From: Lutraria lutraria
Taxonomy: Eukaryota; Mollusca; Bivalvia; Venerida; Mactridae
Reading direction: 5' to 3'
Length of the DNA: 64,000 nt
Assembly (NCBI GenBank): GCA_964023205.1
Contig: OZ026844.1
Coordinates: 30,427,326-30,491,325 of the forward strand
Shown here: one piece after another, positions 25,001 to 36,900 of the stretch
Position numbering within the stretch: the stretch's first letter is position 1
Layout: each line of letters begins with the position of its first letter
Notes under the pieces: generated by a model
Told to the model about the DNA's origin: nothing
The model's input: only the letters and a program-made list of their open reading frames with translations
Databases searched by the model: none
Translations under genes and position numbers: made by a program

Positions 25001-27145
25001 AATTTTTCAAGAGCTTGAAGCTTTATTTTACTAATTTCATGAGTCGTAGTGCCAATTTAAGGGTCAAATTGTAAGGGCTCTGTTAGTCTCTAAAAAGACT
25101 TCTGAATATTTTTACAGAAAGGCTATGATTTCTCAAGGTATGCTTATCAAGATCTGACAGCATCAGATGAAATGGAGATGCTTGCTGCTATACAGGGAGC
25201 CAGAAGTGCTGAATTTGAACCTGAAAACTTTATGGAAGCTAACAAAGTTAATGAAACAGAAGCAACCTCTGTTGATAGGGCTAGACCGATAGAAAGAGTT
25301 AGTTTTCCGTCACCAAATGGTGTTGCTGGAACCAATGGTATGGAGAATGGTTCCCAGCCTATGTTGGGAGCCAGTAATGATTCACCTACTATGATTAGTG
25401 ATGACGATGACACAAGTTTTAGTACATGGAAAGCACCTGTAAGTATTGGAATTTTGATACTATTTCTTCCATTCCTTACCAGATGATGGCTTGTTTATAA
25501 CTTATAAAGCAATAAATATTCTATGTATGTATTTGTTAGATAACTATTTCATACTAGTGTGTGTAGATGAAAACAGTGATTAATGCTGGCATAATTTTGA
25601 ATCTAATCATGCAAACTACTCTAGTTAGACATTCACATGTGCATGTACTACTAAGTTGAGTTCAGTCATCAGCAGTGTTCTATTTACTTTTTGTTATGCC
25701 CCCGCCATTCGAAATGGCAGAAGGGCATAAAATGTAACCCCTGTCCGCCCTTCCGTTTGAATTTTGGTTTTCAAGCGATAACCCAAGCAATATTTTACAT
25801 GAAGGTGTATAATAGTAAAATACAGGTCAAGTTCGATTTCCGTTAAAATCTTTTACACATGAGTTATGGCCCCTTATTGACTTAACTCTCAGCGGGGTCA
25901 TTTGTGTCCTCTGGACTCATTTCTACTTCATGTTTTAAAATTAAATGAAGCAGTTTTGTAGTATTTTAGCAGAATATGAATATATTAATAAAATATTTTT
26001 GTTACAGCCTCGTAAGTCACATAACTATCATCCAGAGATGCAGATAAGACTAAGTTCTGATACATTCACTGACCCTAGGTAAGAAACACTTTTATTTTGA
26101 ACCCCCCAAAAAAAAAATTTGAACCAAATCACATAAAAATTTAGGTTTTTGGTTTGTTTACACAATGGACAGTACGGTAAACTAAAATTGGTTTCGATTA
26201 AAACCGGGTGGTGAACAAAACAGGCAGTAGTCTTAATTTATAACATAACAAAAGTGGAAAATACAGTAAATTGGGAAACTGATATTTTGATTTCTGTCAA
26301 TGATTTAGGTAAAATTTAGGTATGCTTCCCTTGTACTGCTTAAGATGATGATAATGTAAGATGTATAAATATACAGTCAATCCTGTGAACAAAGGCCATG
26401 CTGAGAAAGATGAAATGTGACCATGATTTACCTTTATTCAAAGGTCATTTTGTTAAAAAAAAATCAATGACGGTTTTTAATAGAATGGCCTTTATTTAAG
26501 AGTTGGCCACTAAGACAGATATCTTATGTTTAATAGAAAATAGACTTTTATCATTGTATGAATGATTTTTGTATTTTACTTACATCCATTTTATAATGTA
26601 ATACTGTTCATTGATTTTATTTGTTTTTTCTCAGAGAATGGAGTGGTGTATGCAGCCCGCCAGTATTACACAGTGTTCCTGTATCAAATTCTCTGGATGA
26701 TGTCTCCACATTCAGTAATCCATCACCTAGGAAACCATTCTATGGTAAAGGTCTATATACATTAAAAAAATTTAATCTTAATACATCTATGTAAATATTG
26801 TGTTTTCTTACTATGTGTTGTTCTGTTAAAGAAGTAGATTACTATTGAATTTTAAGTTGTAGTGATGAATTTAATGCCATTGAGCTTGACAAGTTGAAGT
26901 AGTACATGTGCCTAGTTAGTAGTACCAAAGACTACTAAAGTAAAATCTCAATTATTCAAAAATTTTAAACTTCCAGGAAGTTCCTACAAGTTGGTCATAG
27001 TTAGTAGTATGAATCAAATTTATTTGATATTTCAGGAGAATCTCCAAAGAATACAGATGATGAGGAAGAATTAGATCTATTGTATGATTCACAACTAAAT
27101 TGCTACTATGATCCTAGATCATGTAAATACTACGAACTGAGTTAA
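10091..27145 (+). CDS. CFAP20DC: CFAP20 domain-containing protein (C3orf67-like)
   Basis: Exons: 10091-10111, 10555-10635, 11691-11784, 12107-12179, 12460-12574, 13020-13176, 13502-13593, 15328-15412, 16363-16478, 19190-19239, 19541-19763, 20644-20784, 21272-21478, 22108-22255, 22869-22974, 24032-24610, 25118-25438, 26008-26078, 26635-26744, 27036-27145 (about 2.9 kb coding). The start [16 protein letters not shown] matches the family N-terminus. Exons 1-7 form the CFAP20/DUF667-like beta domain ([48 protein letters not shown]). The middle is long, Ser/Pro/Asp-rich and probably disordered; exon 16 holds an RPNSGT repeat. The C-terminus ends [20 protein letters not shown]. The family is tied to cilia and axonemes through CFAP20, but the role of this member is little known. 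Oddity: exon 10 ends in phase 2 while exon 11 is open only in other frames, changing frame once inside, so this part is uncertain. All other junctions agree in phase. Confidence 0.88.
11100..11605. mobile_element. 506-bp TIR element with 7-bp target duplication
   Basis: The ends are long inverted repeats: caaggacttatatacataca then tggattcgcaact at the left and the exact reverse complement at the right. It is flanked by the direct repeat TTTTAAC at 11093-11099 and 11606-11612. It lies in CFAP20DC intron 2. There is no transposase; an apparent 94-codon ORF inside is not conserved. The left ~100 bp recur at 36726-36826. Confidence 0.88.
13265..13440 (-). repeat. Truncated SINE, reverse orientation
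   Basis: The reverse complement of the SINE body seen at 20263-20508 ('aaaagggtgtaaa', 'agtactggttcttcc', 'gagaaagtaggcag', 'ccgaccatgtctcttta'), broken within the tRNA-like head. It lies in CFAP20DC intron 6 and extends an open frame past the exon 6 donor by chance. Confidence 0.75.
14222..15275. mobile_element. 1.05-kb non-autonomous TIR transposon with TA target
   Basis: Left terminus cagtacggttcgggtgattt then gtccgatttt is repeated exactly inverted at the right end (30 bp identical, then diverging CG-rich subterminal inverted sequence). TA dinucleotides flank both ends (14220-14221 and 15276-15277). The interior has no long ORF. CG-rich ends rich in GCGAT/ATCGC stand out against the AT-rich host sequence. 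It sits in CFAP20DC intron 7. Confidence 0.92.
15459..15640. repeat. Family A miniature element
   Basis: Runs from acaacctctccagagcagcc to tggagaggttgcactgca, with internal 'caacaacctctcaacaac' motifs. It abuts another element at its right end. Confidence 0.7.
15641..15958. repeat. TIR miniature element (tgcagggattttt ends)
   Basis: Left end tgcagggtttttct and right end aaaaaaaatccctgca are inverted copies. The interior contains twice-repeated 'ttgggaat' and 'aatatgacc' blocks in inverted arrangement. Non-coding; inserted in CFAP20DC intron 8. Confidence 0.6.
16894..17175 (-). repeat. Dispersed repeat family E, reverse orientation
   Basis: Contains ccctcaaactttgtttgcg, tgacagagtgactc and gaatgtggaagta blocks (read on minus) also present at 31985-32288 and 47430-47750, with fragments at 29145-29245 and 42480-42560. 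Non-coding. Confidence 0.7.
20263..20508 (+). mobile_element. tRNA-derived SINE with 14-bp target duplication
   Basis: The 5' head resembles a tRNA with pol III promoter boxes (A-box region gtggttgagtagttaagg; B-box-like gggtttgagccc). The body reads agaaagtaggcag ... ctggttcttcacagg ... ggtgtaaaactc. Direct repeats ATCAGGATTATATT at 20249-20262 and 20509-20522 are its target-site duplication, which shows a retrotransposed copy. Other copies: 13265-13440, 37325-37562 and 57810-58057; a head fragment lies at about 63555-63590. Confidence 0.9.
21870..22065 (-). repeat. Dispersed repeat family D, reverse orientation
   Basis: Contains gaagaaaaagttgagctatt, 'ctcactgaggtggtgaa' and 'ggcaccacttg', a pattern shared with 23285-23492 (same orientation), 31798-31960, 44252-44440 and 61812-61965 (opposite). 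It lies in CFAP20DC intron 13. Confidence 0.65.
22288..22530 (+). repeat. Dispersed repeat family G
   Basis: Shares 'tgccattt(c/a)aaatggc(a/g)gaagg', 'tttcatattttatatgaagg', 'ggttcgatttctgttaaaat' and 'gagttgtggcccctttttga' blocks with 25690-25930 and, inverted, with 49045-49275 and 52100-52365. Non-coding. Confidence 0.65.
24164..24286 (+). repeat. Coding hexapeptide repeat RPNSGT in CFAP20DC
   Basis: Within exon 16, in-frame units run [40 protein letters not shown]. Synonymous differences (CCTAAT/CCTAAC; AGTGGT/AGCGGT) show the repeat is not brand new. It is basic and low complexity, probably disordered, and follows an acidic Asp/Ser stretch. Confidence 0.9.
25690..25930 (+). repeat. Dispersed repeat family G
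   Basis: Starts ttatgcccccgccattcgaa, with the small inverted repeat gccattcgaaatggc near its end, then the family G blocks. In CFAP20DC intron 17. Confidence 0.65.
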
Positions 27146-27229
27146 ACTCATACAGGTTTTCTTTCTACCATCTGTGATTTTTTTAGTTACTATGATTCAA
27201 CACAGTCTGTAAGTGTGACAAGTTCCATT

Positions 27230-27307
27230 TCGAGGGTTCAACGCAACAGTGTCGTAACTCATAAGGAAATAAGAACAAGTTACGACAGTGTTGCGCTGAG
27301 CCCTCGA
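27230..27307. repeat. 78-bp foldback hairpin, copy 1
   Basis: Begins tcgagggttcaacgcaacag and ends gttgcgctgagccctcga. The two 29-nt arms are inverted copies with about three mismatches around a ~20-nt loop containing aaataagaaca. Six copies occur in this window. Confidence 0.9.
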
Positions 27308-27779
27308 TTTATTCTTTGATTCGATCAACTTGCAGAATTTTTAGATGTGATACTGAAGAAACAATTCATTTTTACGAAACTGAACGATAGTTCAGCTTTC
27401 AAAAGCCGTCGCTCGCCCGGCACGCATGAATTTTTTCTGTGGACCTAAGTACTATGTTTATCTACATCCACCATGCAAATTATTGTTAAACTAGTTCCCG
27501 TTTCATGTTGCAGTTCAAGTCTATGTAAGATCAGTTTCTATGAGTACTTTCAGTACTTTGATTCTTAAAAAGTTCTTGTTTTGAGATTTCTATCTACATG
27601 GTGTTCAGAGGTTTATTCTTAGATGTTCTTAGATGGATGTGTACAAATTGTTTTGTGTCTTACATCCATTAAAAAACATACCCATCACTATCAGAATTTC
27701 TTAAAATTTGTGTTTAAGTATTAAATAACTTCTAAGTCATCTTTGATCAAACGATCTTACTTACCGGTATATGAAGGAA

Positions 27780-28015
27780 GCCATGTCTAGATCTAGAGAT
27801 TAGTGTACTGGATTTGTTACCCGGCAATCATGGTATCGAATCCTGGTCGAGGCAGACAGACATGTCGATTTTCCCCCCATATGTGGAGAGGTTGCCAACT
27901 CCTTGTGGAAGTGTAAGCTAGTTCTGGTTAGAATACAGTCTAGGAAAACTTGTGAGGTAACGGGCAACCGTTTCTAACTGAACTATTGTTGAAAAACAGC
28001 GTTTAACCAACTGAA
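27780..28015 (+). repeat. tRNA-like SINE relative
   Basis: A head with ggatttgttacccggcaatc and B-box-like ggtatcgaatcctgg is followed by a tail 'actattgttgaaaaacagcg...aactgaaac'. That tail resembles the 3' end of the SINE at 20263 (gactgttgaaaaa...gtgtaaaactcaaatga). Possibly another family sharing the 3' tail. Confidence 0.5.
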
Positions 28016-28907
28016 ACAAACTATTTAAGTACTTGATCTTTGTAACGTGAAGGACAATGATGCATGTTTTTCTATACATTTATGCAATACTTTGATGCAT
28101 CAGTCAGTTGTTATATTGTTTTTTATTTCATATTCACCAAAGTTATTGTATGGTCATGTCACTGTTTGAATTTGTTTGTTATGTGTGAAAGTTACTTAGA
28201 AATACGGAATTAATTACAAATACATCTGCTCTGTCTGCTATTTTTGACTATCAGGAATGGTGAATAAAGTCATCATAAGGCCAAAAGAAAAGTCTGGTTT
28301 CCGCCAACTTTCCGAAAAGGTATGAAGATGGTAGGTTTGTGGAACATTCATTTCAAATATATTTTGTTAGTTTGTATGACAATATCTACAAGAAGTTGAC
28401 CAGGACCAAAAATGTCCAGGTTGGCAGAAAAAAATAGCGTCAGTTACAATGGCGGAATCGGGAGGGGGGGGGGGGTGAGCACACCCAGCTACCCCAAACA
28501 GTCACTGATCATAGATAGAAATGACCCAAAACTCACCAGAATGCACCATTTCATTTCTTCAAATTAAATTTTTGGGCTCTGAGTTAGGTTAGCGGACACC
28601 AGAAACTTTTTCAAAACTCTATTTGAAAGAAATCTATTCTGACCTATGTTCTAGTAAAAAATGTTTGAAATTTACTTACCAGTAATTTGGCTATTTCAAG
28701 TACAATGTAGTAGCTTTGTTGGAACTATATTGTGACATATTTACTCCCATTTATTTATGAATTGATCCATCAGTTGTATATGTATAATTGATAGCTTAAT
28801 ACCAGATAGAAGCATTATACGTAGTATCTGTGATTTTTATAACACAGACAATATAGCTGTGATATACATATATTGTAGTATTTATGATTCAAATACTTGT
28901 TGATACA

Positions 28908-28985
28908 TCGAGGGCTTAGCGCAAGACTGTCGTAACTTGTTCTTATATCAATATGAGTTACAACACTGTTGCGTTGAACCCTCGA
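28908..28985. repeat. 78-bp foldback hairpin, copy 2
   Basis: Starts tcgagggcttagcgcaagac and ends gcgttgaaccctcga: same family as 27230-27307, opposite orientation. Confidence 0.88.
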
Positions 28986-30948
28986 CATGTATGTTTGAAT
29001 TCAGTTGTTTGCTTTTAGTGTAAATATCCATTATGTTGACTTCACTGATTGTTTTTATGTTTTTCTTCCTACGATTGTTAAAGAGTGTATCTTGATGATA
29101 AAAAATGAATTAAAAAGAATAAGAATGAAATACTTACTTTTATCATACCCCGCAAATGAAGTTTGAGAGGGAGTATATTGGAGTCACTCTGTTGGTCGGT
29201 CGGCATACTATTTCAGAAGTTTGTGGAGCGAACTTCTTTCATATTACTTAAGCATCTACAAATTTTAGACTTATAGAAAGTTTGCTGGGAAATTCTACCC
29301 AGACCAGTACATCTCCCAAAATAAGCTAATTATTGACACTCGATGTCACACTGATCTCCCCCTATGTTTTTTTGCAGCAACACACTTTAAAAAAAATGAA
29401 ACACTAACTTATTGTTAAGAAAAAAGAAATCATGATACATTCCAATACATATATTTATTATTAGCAAAATTAGCACAATTAGACCTTAAAAACATCATAA
29501 CAAAATACACATCATTTTTATTTTACCATAAAACAATGATAGCAAAATTCTGAGTACAAAATTTAACATGTTTTTTAATGCATAAGCAAATAATTATGTA
29601 TCATAACAAACTGTCTGATCTTTTATACCATGATCACATGATTTAAGCAGAACAAAAAGTCATGAAATATTACATTTATAATCATTCAGAAGTACTTGAA
29701 TAAAATATTGCTTGAATAATGAATCAATAAATATTTATTTATCAAAACAGGAAGTACATACACTTACTGGTTTTTAAGCAGAAAGATGAGTATAATACGA
29801 TTGATTGATAAACTCTTAACTCTGAAACTTAAACAATAACAGACCTGTAACTTGATTGACACTTTTAAACACATGTTTAAAAACTACAAATGCTGTCTTC
29901 CTTCATCCCTCATACACCTCTGTTAATATCCTCAGCTTTTACAAGATTCTTGTAAAACCAAAAATAAAGCCAGAAGTGATACAAATTTTACAGCTAAGTG
30001 AAACAATTTTTATTGAACAATACATCGGAGATGTGAATTAAATGGAAACAAAACGCAGAAATTAATGTAACTGTGATATATTATAACACTTAATGATAAA
30101 ATACATTAAGAGAAAAACAAAAACATACATTTGAATATCTGATGGACACAATAACTGAGACTTGGTCACATGTTTTTAACTAATTGTCGGACTTTGACAG
30201 AGATGTATGTAAGGGAAAAATGAACGACAACTCTGGACAGAGATTGCTATATCATATCAAACATTAGCAATACATTTAAAACATACAATAATTATTGTCC
30301 AACATATTGATTGCATATTCATATTATAATAAATCATACATTGCACAGCAATAATGGAACTCCAATAATTGAAATTATCACTGCAGAGTTCAGGCACATT
30401 AGATTTATACTAAGTATATACACTTTAATTACTTCTTAATAAGTTTAAAGATTAAACTAATAGTGTATCAATTATAAATTCAAAACCACTTCCTTACACC
30501 GTGTTTAGGTTTGGTATAATGTAAATGATTTAAAATCGTGAGATCATGAAGTTGACCTGAAGATAGCATAAGCTTCAGACCACAAGATGATAGCATTAAG
30601 TGCACAACTATTGATGATCTCACAAGCTTCACAAAAAGAGAATAAAGGCGCACAAATAGTGATGATCTCATTACACACAGAACACAAGAGATAAATGATG
30701 TCATAAAATGGCAGACATAGTGGTGATCTCATAACACAGGAAAAGATAATATCATAAAAGTTTAAGAACGCTGGTGACCTCGAATAAGTTAACAGAATGA
30801 TAGAATCATGATCATCATAAAATGAAATACTTGCTGTATCATTAAACCAAGAAATTAGACATGAGACATTTGTGACTTAAGCCCACAATACAGAAAGCTT
30901 GTTGTATTTTGTTCCACAATTTCGTGTAGTTATCAAAGTTGTATTGCT

Positions 30949-33900
30949 TCACATTTCTGTACCAAACTTACTCTTGTGGGCAGAACTCTTTGCTGGACGC
31001 AATACCTGTTAAAGTACAAGAATGATACAGATTTAACAACTCTCATTACAAGAATAAGGTATATCACTGCTTGCCTCTGATCCTCATATAAGATGTACAA
31101 ATCTGTTGTAAAAAATACTTATTCTTTGTAAATCATCCATCAATTGTTTTTATTCTGCGAGATTTTGTTTCAAGTTTCATTTCGTATATAAATTTAAGAC
31201 TGATTATATCAATGATTGAATCAAATCAAACTCTAGACTGACTGGAGGAATATGGGTATATTATATACAGTCAAACCTGTGAACAAAGGCCACCCTTGGG
31301 AAAGACAATTGGTGGACTTTATTGACAGGTGGCCTTTATTCAGAGGTCATTTTGGTCTAAATAATCAATGACTGTTTTTGAAAGAATGACCTTTATTCAC
31401 AGGGTGGCCTTTATTCAAAGGTAGCCACTAACACAAGTTTGAGTATATCACACTTCCTGAATGAAAACTTATATCACACCAACACTATTTTATTAAGGTA
31501 GCAATTCTACAATCTTAGAACTAGTTGAGTATTCAGGTTTAAATTGAGTATTCATTTACTCGCTACAGCCCATACCATTAAGTGTCAAGTATAAACATTA
31601 ATTTTATCCACAATAATCCCGCGATGGATTCAAGTCATTATGTTACCTCGTTATCCAGATAGTTGTCACACTCATAACACCAGACAGAAAGATCAGCATA
31701 ACTCAATACGATAGGATGGTTAGCATCTTTCCCATGTTTCACCATGTGCTCCTTCACATATCTGCTACAATATACCTACAATACAAATAAACATGTAACA
31801 AGAGCTCTGCAAGCGGTGCCAACACTCGTCTGTTCACCGCCTAAGTGAGATCTATCCACCTATGAAGTTTCATGTTGCTACCTCTTATAGATTCTGAGTT
31901 ATGAGTTACATTAAAGTTTTTGATCAACACAGACGTGGCAGTGATCACTATAGCTCAATTTAAACAAACTAATAAAGTAACTAGACCTGTCACAGAAGTG
32001 ACTAATACCCCCGCCGCCGCTTTGACACAAAGAATGCAATAGGACACTTATACGGCTATGTTCAAGGGGACATAACTCTGCAACGAGTGAATCACTGGGC
32101 ATGAAAATTGTGTCTTGCACATCTTAACTTCATGGTGATAACATATCACAAGTTTCATTGCAATCGCTTAAAGAATGTAGAAGAAGTTCGCTCCACAAAC
32201 TTTATGCGGATGGACCGACCAGCTGACCGACCGACCGACAGAGTGACTCCAATATACCCCTCTCAAACTTCCTTTGCGGGGGTATAATAAGAGTAGGGAT
32301 ACAAATGTTTAGTTCTCGTGCATATTTTCTCCTGTACATTGTATCTCTGGGACGGCCCTGAAATGATCATAGCTTTTGCATCAGCCATTAAACGACCGAT
32401 AAAAAAATATAATATCTTACCTTAAAGCAAACCAAACAAACCCAGTTCTCTCCCTTGGCTTGACAATCATCGCACGGATCATTGACATCTAATGGTGTCT
32501 CTGGTAAAGGAGCAATTTGTTCTAAATGCTCACACCATTTTAACGGTTCTACAGCAAACATTTCTTGCACACCCTACAACACAAGATATAGAAGGAAAAT
32601 AGGCCTTGTATTGACAATTTGAAGCAAAATGCAGCAAAACAAATCACTAACAACATCAGTAACTTTGACAATAAAGTAAAATGTTTTATAAAAAAACATA
32701 GCTTACTTGGTCTTCATAATGTTTAAGTAGATCTTTATTAGAATTAAACTTGTCTGATCCTCCCTCTGCTCCATTGCTGCATCCTTGATCAGCCATACTA
32801 TCTACAGGCGTTGAATCAACTACTGGTGTACTTTGTATCGCTAAATCTGTGTCTGAGTCACTAACTGAAAGTAAATGCAAAATACATAAAAAACAGTTAA
32901 ATACTGGAAGTACAACAGAGAGAATATGAATTGACAGCCTACATAGAAACAAGAAGTGTTTGTGAAACAAAGATGCCCCACTTAAGGCCAACTGATTAGT
33001 AAGACCTTGATCTTTGACATACTGACCTCAAAATCTGTAGGAGTCATCTACATGCGATGACCAACCTCCCAACCAAATATGAGGAACTTAGGCCAAATAG
33101 TTATCTAGTAACTGCTCGGACAATGTTTGGTTACGGACTGAACGATGGGGCTGACCAACAAGTGCAAAGCAATATACAAGGCATAATAAGGATTGTATGA
33201 ATTTTGTACGAAACCTAGTCTGTCAGCATGCATCCATATAAGGGTGTTACAAAGACAGAGAAATTTAAGAAACACTTAGAACTAATTCACACATAATCCA
33301 CTTATTAAATTTGAAAATAAAACTGTCATCCCAAGACACACGTTAAAATGTAGCATACTAGAAAACTATTGATGTTACCACTGATCATTTATACTGATCC
33401 TACCAAGGTCATGCCTTACAAATCAATGTGTGAATGTTATGTAAGAATCAATATTTATCTCACAATTCACAGCCAGAGTCTAGCATATGGTGAGCTCAGG
33501 AACATGCAATATTATCTGTATACGTACAGTACAACCTCTCCAGAGCAGCCCTCTCTTGATCAACAACAGTACAATTTTTTTCCACAATGAGATTGAACTA
33601 CAGTTCAACCTCTCCAGAGCGGCCCTCTTTTCAGCAACAACCTCTCTTCAACAACAGTACCAATTTTTCCCATAATGAGACTGAACTACAGTTCAACCTC
33701 TCCAGAGCGGCCCTCTTTTCAGCAACAACCTCTCTTCAACAACAGTACCATTTTTCCCATAATGAGACTGAACTACAGTTCAGCCTCTCCAGAGCGGCCC
33801 TCTCTTCAGCAACACTCTCCTTGCAACAACAGCATGATTTTTTCCCCTGGCACGGTATAACTATAAATCTAACCTCTCTAAAGCAACAACCTCTCAATAG

Positions 33901-36900
33901 CAACATGATTTTGCTACTCCCAAAGGGATGTTGCTTTGAAGAGGTTGCACTGTATTAATTTAACCTCTCTAGAGCAACAAACACACAACAACATAATTTT
34001 GCTATGCCCAAAGGGTGTTGCTTTGGACAGGTTGCACTGTACATAAAATATCTTCGAGTACCATCATATACAACCAAACATGCAACAGTAAACTTCATGT
34101 TTACTGGTACATGCAGATGAGTTAAGACAAAAATGATTACAAAAAAAAATGTATTTACAATGCACTATGTCATGTACCTGCAAAAGGCTCAGCTTATTAA
34201 GTAAAGATGTAGGAAGTTAGTACGCCATTATGTTGATGACCAAGTATTCTTTGAACAACATTTTATCAAATTTCAGATAATTTATTCAGTTATCAAACCA
34301 GTCAATGAACTTGTCCAGAAAAACTTTAAAACATATAAGGATTAGCTTTTACTGCATACAATTTCAATACCAATTTCCATTAGTTATATGCATAGCAAAT
34401 CAACCTGAAGTTACCAATTCAAGCAACTTGACATTAAGAATTTAGTCTAAGAATGTTTTATATTATATAATAGGTAGAGGCAAAGGAACCCTTTCTCAAT
34501 CCAAAATTGTAACCATCTATCCCAATATAAAAATATCAGTGCAAAACAACACATTTTTCCAGTTTGGTCAACACTGGTACCTTTCCCAAATGTGGAACTA
34601 ATCCCTGTAGTTATACAGTGAAACATAAAAAATTCTGATATAAATCACAAAAAAAAAGAAATTAAAGCATACCTATACTTAAAGTTTGAAAATCAACATG
34701 TAACACAAATCCCTGCTTACTGTCAGTACCACTACACTTAACAGTCACTCGAAGTCTTACACAAGAAACTTAGTTTTATTTTACATATAGGCTTAGTACA
34801 ATGTTCAGGAAAATTCCGAAACAATTTTAGAAATGACAAAAATCTAATTATTTGCAACACTAGGATAACTAGTATACAAACATAAATATGACTAATTAAT
34901 AGTATTGATAGATATATATCTTAGTAACTCTACTTTATTTTCGGGTTTCCACAAAAATGTTTACAGGGTTATTTCAAATCAAATCTAAAATACTGATGAT
35001 GGTATTTAATTCAACACACAAACAGGATACAATATGTTAAAAATATACAACCAGTAACTATACTAACTATACATTAAAAGTACAAGCAGGTGCTTAAAGT
35101 ACATTTTTTTTTTATTTCCATAATAATACACTTATATATAGATAATTTAACCTTTAATTTGGACAATATTACTTTTAATTATAGGTCCACATACAAAACA
35201 ACATATTTACTCACAATGTCTACTGTCTATGATACATGTAGCAGTGGTCTAGATTAACTGTTTGATCAAAAATATCAAAACAAGTCAGTATCCTTTACAT
35301 ACGGACAAAAAACATTTTACAAGGTATTTTCAGAAGCATTTGTTATAACTTATAATTCTGAATGGAATTATATGTATAGCCAGTAAACCTAGTTTTTAAC
35401 AATTTACATACAGACTACAGCAAAGCATAAGGCATAAGCAGACATACAATGTATATCATAATGTTTACCATAACAATATTTCTGAGCGAAAACAGACAGC
35501 CTGTTATATTTCAATGACATTTCCTTGCGAAATATATCAGCAACTTACGCCTCACTTAAGACGCAGCTGCATATACTTAACATGGAACCATGATTCATTC
35601 AGAGACAAATACAAATCTCTTATGCGTCAGTTTTAATTCAAATATTTTCATTATAACAAAATATGCTAACTTCTGAAATTAGTAAAATAATATTAAAATT
35701 GAGAAACATACCGTTCTTAATCCTTTAACATACGAGCTCTAATTATTACGAAAATTAACAACAATCACATTTAAAGGAAGACCCAAGCATCCAGTAATGC
35801 CTGGAGCGCTCCAAAACAAAAAGATTGAAAATCAATACAAGTTGCGAAGTTGTCTGCACTGCAGAGCTCTGCCAGACGTACTGACAACGCGTTTCTGTCA
35901 GGCGAAACTGAGTCATTCTCTGCATAATGAGCAACTTGGAAGCCAACAGGAAGTACGGGTCAATAAATAAACAAGATCAAATTGATACTAACAGAAAAGA
36001 TCGCACAAAACTTGGATGTCAACGTGATTATTGTATATATACTACACCTGACAAAAACAACAAACACGAGTTTCTACTTTCGATTTCAACCGAGGCAACA
36101 TGTAAGAGCAAATCTGATTGGTCAATGCTATACCTCAAAATTTAGCGTACTCTTAGATAATTAAAAGACCTTTGAATAATTGGACAGTCAGAGCAACACG
36201 TATTTTATTAAATTCATCATATTTTATCAGAGTGTATAAGAAAAAGAGTCCAAAAGAGTCGACGAAACACTAAACAGCATCTGCATACATTGTAATTATC
36301 TCCCTTATTAATCAAAGTACTGAAAGTACTCTGGTTGTAGGAACAAGCAAACACAAAGGAAAATATATACACTTATTCATTCATTTGAAAAACCAAATCT
36401 ATCCTCATCTTTGTTTTCTTGATTCTTATAAATAATCAGTAGACCTTTTTGAGGTAACTCATTGCAGGTTATGGCTATACATGTATATATCTATAATTCG
36501 GGCCAATTTCAACAAATTTCATTGGTTTCTATACTTTTCCACTCATAAGCAATGCTTGGACTAACCATGACACTTATATTTGTCACCATACCGATGAAGT
36601 TTATAAGTGGAAGATAAGCAGAACTTTGCACATCCCTATATTGTAATGTTAAGACCCAACATGCATGCAAATATTTTTAACATTTTGCGCTGACAGACTG
36701 ATTTACTTTAAATTTTATACATAATCAAGGACTTATATACATACATGGATTCGCAACTGCTAAAAATAGCTCAAACGATATCGTTTGGCGATCCCACAAT
36801 GCATTGCTATATACTTGGCAATGTCCAAAAGTTAAATATGGAAACAATTAATGGGGTTGAAGTTCTCATGTTTGGCAAAAATGGTCAGCTATGTATGATT

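Larger units (their letters stand above)
27146..30948. other. Convergent intergenic region between CFAP20DC and HDAC6
   Basis: Holds the presumed 3' UTRs of both genes, two 78-bp foldbacks, a tRNA-like SINE relative (27780-28015), a 14-base G tract (about 28463) and a family E fragment (29145-29245). Candidate AATAAA signals are at 28263-28268 (plus) and 29454-29459 (minus). The latter would leave a long HDAC6 3' UTR of about 1.5 kb, or a closer signal is used. No further ORF looks real. Confidence 0.5.

Noticed and set aside
25147..25413. 88-codon minus-strand ORF
   Set aside because: Shadow of CFAP20DC exon 17, which joins in frame on the plus strand at both ends.
33587..33958. 123-codon and overlapping ORFs in several frames
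   Set aside because: They are translations of the family A tandem repeat (CAA/CTC-rich units), open in multiple frames because the unit lacks stops.
35755..36164. Overlapping ORFs on both strands suggesting an internal gene or alternative HDAC6 start
   Set aside because: No similarity to known proteins and no splice site in phase with the next HDAC6 exon.
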